Assembly (NCBI GenBank): GCA_033239005.1
Contig: BSQZ01000011.1
Coordinates: forward strand, 10,556,001-10,620,000
DNA length: 64,000 nt
Reading direction: 5' to 3'
Source of the DNA: Lamellibrachia satsuma
Lineage: Eukaryota > Annelida > Polychaeta > Sabellida > Siboglinidae
In this document: positions 59,051-64,000 of the stretch, one piece after another
Position numbering within the stretch: the first letter of the stretch is position 1
Layout: each line of letters begins with the position of its first letter
Notes under the pieces: model-generated
Told to the model about the DNA's origin: nothing
What the model saw: the letters and a program-made list of their open reading frames with translations, nothing else
The model's database searches: none
Program-made: the position numbers and the translations under genes

Positions 59051-60210
59051 AGTTGTCATCTTTTTGTGTTTGTCTGTCCACCACTCTTCCCTCTCCTGAG
59101 CGTCCTTTTTGATCTCCACTCTTTCCGGTCATGAGCGTCCTCTACGGTGGTCTACCGTCCTCTTTGTCATTTGTTATACGCCATGCCTTATAACATTAAA
59201 TATTCTAAGCTTTTCTGCCTTGCTATGTTGCCAAATAGCTCAAGCTGTTCAAAGGAATCGACACTTGTTTTGTGCTTGCTTTCTTCTCAATCCAGCTGAT
59301 CGCCAACATCCTTATATGGCACCATTGCCCAGGTTTCTGTCTCATATGTGTCTATGCGGAAAAGAAATGTTTCGAGCGGGGCGAACGTTTTGCCTATTTA
59401 AATTGACCGATCTTTCCAAACTTTCTGTAGCGATTACATTGATTCCGTTCCGAAGGCCAATCTCCTTTTTTATATTTGCGATGTCATTACAGTCATAAAT
59501 GATCAGTGTTCCTGAAGCCATCAAGTGGATCGATCAACTAACGACACAACGGTAACCATGCGAAAGAAGAAGAATAGGTGCTCCAAGATGGCAAAACGTC
59601 TGGACGTGTTCATTTTCTTCACCATCCACTATCAAAGGTTGCCTCCATTGATCTGTTTGCACACATTCATCACCTTGGTATTCTACACGTTCAAGTTTAA
59701 TCCGCCTCCTTTGATAAACTTGCGCTTTGCATATGCACGTTTCATGTGACGGCTTCACAATTAATATTGTGACGTCATATTTATGTAGCATAATGTTCCG
59801 TTTCAATTACATCACAGTGACATGCCTGTCACAGTGACATCACAGTGACATCACAGTGACATGCCTGTCGTGTCAGACCCGTGAAAAGTGAGAACTCCTG
59901 AAGATGTTTCTGTCATCACATTGTACTCCCCAACAGTGGGGCCATTCTCCATATAAAGACACGATAAGACGATATCTATTCCCCAATACTGTACCATGAG
60001 TTTGTACAATACAACGAGTACTTGCAAATACTCGTATTATTTTAATGTTAAACTATCAGGTACCGGTAGACAAACATTAATAAATTTACACATTTGTATT
60101 AGCTTATTTAAACCGTGACTGTTAAACAACACGCATAACTTGAAAGTGAGAAAGTAACGAATAATATATGTATATATGTATGTATATATGTATACGTATA
60201 CATACATACA

Positions 60211-60246
<36 letters not shown>

Positions 60247-60309
60247 TGCACGAGCAGTTGGCTCTTACAGCCGCTTACTGTGTTATGTTGCTTACAATAA
60301 AACACAGAG
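59051..60309. other. No gene recognised
   Basis: Short frames only; minus-strand frames 59342-59524 and 59534-59806 resemble nothing I know. At 59812-59868 ACATCACAGTG and GACATGCCTGTC recur as a small tandem array. ATAC/TATG tetranucleotide repeats lie at 60165-60245. Confidence 0.4.
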
Positions 60310-60905
60310 ATAATTAAAACATAAAGCACGTTTTATTAACCAGCAAGATGGCGAGGCGAAGTCCGTCACGCAAAGTCTCCAGGAACCGTCTCTTTGTGTT
60401 CTACTGGAAGTGTTCAATGTGGAGATAGCTCTACACCTTAATGTTTTCAGGCAATCCGTTCCATAGTGTGGCTGCGTGTAGACTAAAACAACGTGCACCA
60501 TATGTAGCACCGGTACAACGCGAAGTAACTCCGTAATGAGCGAGTTGTATGATGTTTTTTCACCATACTATATCATGCGTGCCGGTACCGATCCACTGAG
60601 TATTTCATACGTACAATTGTTGATCTTGAAACGGAGCACAGGCGTTATGTGTTCGCTACTTGTGATTAGGCGAGCAGCACAGTTCTACACAGGCTGAAAC
60701 TGTTTTATTAGTTTCTGCGGAGACCATTGCTGCATCGCATTTCCATAGTCCAAGCGAGAAGTTACCAGTGCCTGGGTCAGAATCTTTCATACGTCGTCAG
60801 TGAAGTATTGACTGACTTGGCGAATGTTTCGAATATGGTAGAATGATTTTGATACTGCGTTCACCGGTTTCTCCGTGTGTTTATCAGTGCTGATGAGACG
60901 AACAA
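60310..60905 (-). pseudogene. L2-like LINE 3' fragment
   Basis: The minus strand reads VNAVSKSFYHIRNIRQVSQY and ALVTSRLDYGNAMQQW (60680-60880), then TYGARCFSLHAATLWNGLPE near 60470. These are the segment after the active site and the terminal AxxLWNxLP box of L2/Rex-like reverse transcriptases. Stops separate them. Confidence 0.75.
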
Positions 60906-61249
60906 ACCGTGATAACTCAGAAAAGAACTGAGGGTAAGAAGGGCGAAGGGTAAAAATTGCTATCTAACGGGCCGCATTGTAAAATCTGGGGAAAACATGA
61001 AACAAGGCACCCAGGCGAAACTAGGAATGGACAAGACAGAAATGTCACCCAAATGAAATGATTCCCCGCTAGGGGCACCCAATTAGCATCAGCATCATCC
61101 AAAGGGCCGCCAGTCGGAAATGTCAGTCGTCAATAGGGTAGGCAGTCCACAAAGTTATCAGAGAGGTAAGGGTGGGAACCAGGAGAAGACAGTACCAGCA
61201 TTACTATGTACATAAACATAAATAGTAAAAATCAGCACAGGTTAGGTGG
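60906..61249. other. No gene recognised
   Basis: Short unique sequence between an L2-like fragment and a compound microsatellite; no coding signal seen. Confidence 0.4.
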
Positions 61250-61560
<311 letters not shown>

Positions 61561-61561
<1 letters not shown>

Positions 61562-61666
61562 TACTGCATTCAGGCATGGTGCCCATTCAAGCAAACATAC
61601 ATAAACTTATTGGAAAGTGTGCAACGTAGGGCGACCAGGACGATACCGGACTTGAGGCATATGTAA
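61561..61666 (+). pseudogene. CR1 ORF2 fragment, part left of the hAT insertion
   Basis: The plus strand encodes [20 protein letters not shown] and [14 protein letters not shown], matching ORF2 of the CR1 element (YCIQAWRPYRKKDIDTLERI). It is cut by the hAT at 61667 and goes on at 63159-63352. Confidence 0.85.
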
Positions 61667-62548
61667 TAGTGCCCTGCGCGGGCCGGGCTTTGGGTCCAAG
61701 CCCGGCCCGGGCCGGGCCTCTACATAATTTTGCGGGCCGGGCCGGCCCTGGGTCTACATACTGCGGGCCCGGGCCGGGCCTGGGCTGAAAACAATTTAAA
61801 CACATCGGGCTTGGGCCGGGCCTGGGCTGGGCCTGGACATAATAAAAATATTCATACAAAACACCGATTATTACTTTATTTTTTTTTTTTAAAAACTGAT
61901 TATAAATTGTAATTCCAGTTAATGAATGCTTAAAATTATTTCTTTAGTATTATATAGTTGCAAATTGAGACCTTGCATGGAACCTAATGGCCCCATAAGT
62001 TCACTTGGTTGGAAGTAGCCAGCCCCAAATGTTTACTTTAGAAATATTTGCAAAGGCAATCAAGCCATGATTAACCATCAACTTATCACCCTTTGACCCT
62101 ACCAGTAGGCATTCTATTGTCTAGGTCTTCCTTCCACCTGAACGACCTGCCCACTGCCAAGTGCCCACTAGGCCACTAGCCCACTACCCAACCCAGTTGG
62201 TAATTGGTATTTCTCCCCAGTCCTAATTCATTCACACTTGTACTCATTCACACATGTCTGAACCTGTCTGTCTCAGGCTAGTGACTGCAGGCCTGCTGGA
62301 AATGCCACTGGGTGTCAGTGCCAGTGGGTGACATTTAATTGAAATATCATATTAAATTATGTTAACTTAGTTGAGCTAAGTCAATTAACAATATAAATTG
62401 GTGTTATGGCTTGCATATGGGTTAAGTCAGGGTTAAATAAACAAATCTCCTACCCTAACCATAACCCAATACATTAAAGCCAAATATAACAAATGTTATC
62501 ATATTTAATAGTAATGACACTAAGAAGTTTTTCTTTATTTTTCTTCAG

Positions 62549-62674
62549 GATATTCGTAAGTTTGAAGAAGTTGGTGGTGCTGGATTTTTAGAACTCATCC
62601 AGCACACTGTGGACATTCAGCATAAGAGTAGTACTCCACTAAGAGCTAAGGATATTATGCCCCATCCCATATAA
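62549..62674 (+). pseudogene. hAT transposase N-terminal exon remnant (Hermes-type DNA-binding domain)
   Basis: Following a strong acceptor (TTTATTTTTCTTCAG) the plus strand reads DIRKFEEVGGAGFLELIQHT and KDIMPHP before a TAA at 62672-62674. The pattern R-x-F-x-x-V-x-x-x-G-F-x-x-L-I and DI-x-P is the DNA-binding region of hAT transposases, just before the TVSR box. That box and the catalytic domain are gone. This independently confirms the hAT assignment. Confidence 0.7.
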
Positions 62675-62798
<124 letters not shown>

Positions 62799-63158
62799 TT
62801 TATTTAATAAAACAATAAGTCTGTTTTACAGTTTATTTGTTTTTCGTCTTTGTTATAAGATTATAGGTTTATCTTCTCTAAACTTAGCGGGCCGCGGGCT
62901 TGCGGGCCGCGGGCTTACCCATCTTTGGCCCGCGGGTATGGGCCGGGCCTGGGCCTGGAACTTGCGGGCCGGGCCGGGCTTGGGCCAAACATTCACAGTC
63001 TGGGCCGGGCCTGGGCCGGGCCTGGGCCTAGATTCTAGTTTGCGGGCCTGGGCCGGGCCGGGCTTGAAAAATTATTGCGGGCCTGGGCCGGGCCTGGACT
63101 CTAACTGCTAATTGCGGGCCGGGCTTGGGATCAAATTCTAGGCCCGCGCAGGGCACTA

Positions 63159-63352
63159 ATATGTAATACCATAGAAGGCTGAGAGCATTCAATATCACTA
63201 CTCCTGGGACTAGGCGACCGGTAGCCAACCTACTGGAGGTTTTAAAAATATTCAACGGGTTAGAAAGTATACTTCCTGCTGACGTCTTCGTCACAGAGAA
63301 TGGAATGCACAAACGTGTAGTAAAGGTCACCACAACAACTAGGACACTGTAA
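63159..63352 (+). pseudogene. CR1 ORF2 fragment, part right of the hAT insertion
   Basis: After the target duplication the plus strand gives YHRRLRAFNI, TTPGTRRPVANLLEVLKIFN and GLESILPADVFVTEN, matching the CR1 block TTLETRRLRGDQIEVFKILN. Together with 61561-61666 it forms one continuous CR1 3' fragment. Confidence 0.85.
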
Positions 63353-63359
63353 CCTTGAA

Positions 63360-63825
63360 GTCGTATAGCTTTTATCGTCAAATCATGTTATATAGCATAA
63401 ACATATATTTAAACAACACTTCAGATAATGGTTTTTCTGTGTAGTATGTTGTATTTTTAACGAAAGTCATGGCGTGTTTTTTTCTAGTCGAACTTGTCTA
63501 AAAACAAGGAGTGCACTTATTCAAGTACCAAAAACTTCCTTCGAACAATAATATATTATTGAATCATTGAATATAATGCACTTGTGTTTTGTCTATTCAT
63601 AATATATAAGTACTTGAGCTGTGTGGGTTGCTCTTGTTTGTGCGAACACCATCGATCATATCCAGTTGATAACGTACACGTACGGGAGAACGACGTCGCG
63701 CGAAAAAATGTTTTACACTACATGAAACTACTGCCACAACTTACATTTATGTGCAGACATTGCACATCTTTATTTCATTCGGAAAAAGTTCCAATGTTCG
63801 TTATTAAATATATTAGTTGACATTT
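63360..63825. repeat. Dispersed repeat P, copy 3
   Basis: Matches 36635-37010 from TTTTATCGTCAAATCATGTT to TATTAGTTGACATTT, including CTGCCACAACTTACATT near 63730, and matches 43480-43700 near AAGTACTTGAGC. The rest of the window (63826-64000) shows nothing recognisable. Confidence 0.7.
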
Positions 63826-64000
63826 AATTAGCTACACCATAACTTTCTTTTCGTATGAAATTATTTAACGTTTCTGAAGTGCACGTAACAACTCGTAAAC
63901 TAGTACTAAAGAGAAAAGTTATTTTGCGCCCAAATCCTCTGAAACCAAGTTCAAAAGCGCATCTAATCAAAACGGTTAATCAATCTCGAAATCGATAGTC

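Noticed and set aside
59812..59868. GACATGCCTGTC repeated, resembling p53-type half sites
   Set aside because: The half sites deviate from consensus and the repeat is a small tandem array; no gene context.

Overview
This window looks like AT-rich nuclear DNA from an invertebrate animal, probably marine. I cannot fix the phylum: a lophotrochozoan or an invertebrate deuterostome would both fit. The evidence is spliced genes with consensus GT/AG sites, many degenerate non-LTR retrotransposons of CR1, L2 and Jockey-like type, hAT and Tigger DNA transposon remains, and very long (TG)n and (TA)n runs. There are no operons, no bacterial signals and no convincing tRNA or rRNA genes.

Host genes are few. 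(1) A plus-strand gene at about 17.67-19.29 kb has three visible exons whose phases all match. It encodes the end of a signal peptide, two small Cys-rich EB/EGF-like modules and a C-terminal hydrophobic tail, so it looks like a small GPI- or membrane-anchored extracellular protein; its first exon is not found. (2) A minus-strand family of secreted Cys-rich proteins has a pseudogene at 26.4-26.7 kb and two intact coding exons at 32.8-33.0 and 44.2-44.45 kb. All three start at the same splice acceptor inside the signal peptide. They were spread by segmental duplication, and an orphan piece of the intron/flank lies at 57.4-57.6 kb.

The rest is mostly mobile and repetitive DNA. 1.9-10.9 kb: two tandem copies of a roughly 2.7-kb unclassified repeat, the first split by a 2.87-kb insertion and joined to the second by a perfect 685-bp tandem duplication; a third partial copy lies at 24.5-25.6 kb. 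11.6-17.2 kb: an L2-like fragment, a Tigger (CENP-B-type) transposase fragment and a 5'-truncated CR1. 20.4-26.1 kb: satellites, including a 26-bp minisatellite open in all three forward frames. 27.5-32 kb: LINE pieces, an Ulp1-like protease remnant, an integrase-like remnant and small inverted-repeat elements. 34-47.6 kb: several decayed LINEs, one nested in another. 48.5-50.5 kb: a LINE ORF1 remnant in which 53 bp of coding sequence has become a minisatellite, then another reverse transcriptase fragment. 51.9-56.77 kb: a nearly intact CR1 element. 56.8-60.9 kb: LINE fragments. 61.2-63.4 kb: a hAT element with perfect terminal inverted repeats and 8-bp target duplication inside a CR1 fragment.

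The most interesting signal is in the CR1 element. ORF2 has no upstream ATG, overlaps ORF1 in the -1 frame, and the overlap holds a canonical T TTA AAC slippery heptamer in the right phase directly before the ORF1 stop. This suggests ORF2 is made as an ORF1-ORF2 fusion by -1 ribosomal frameshifting. ORF1 (PHD-like finger plus SGNH/GDSL esterase) carries two single-base indels that cancel each other's frame.
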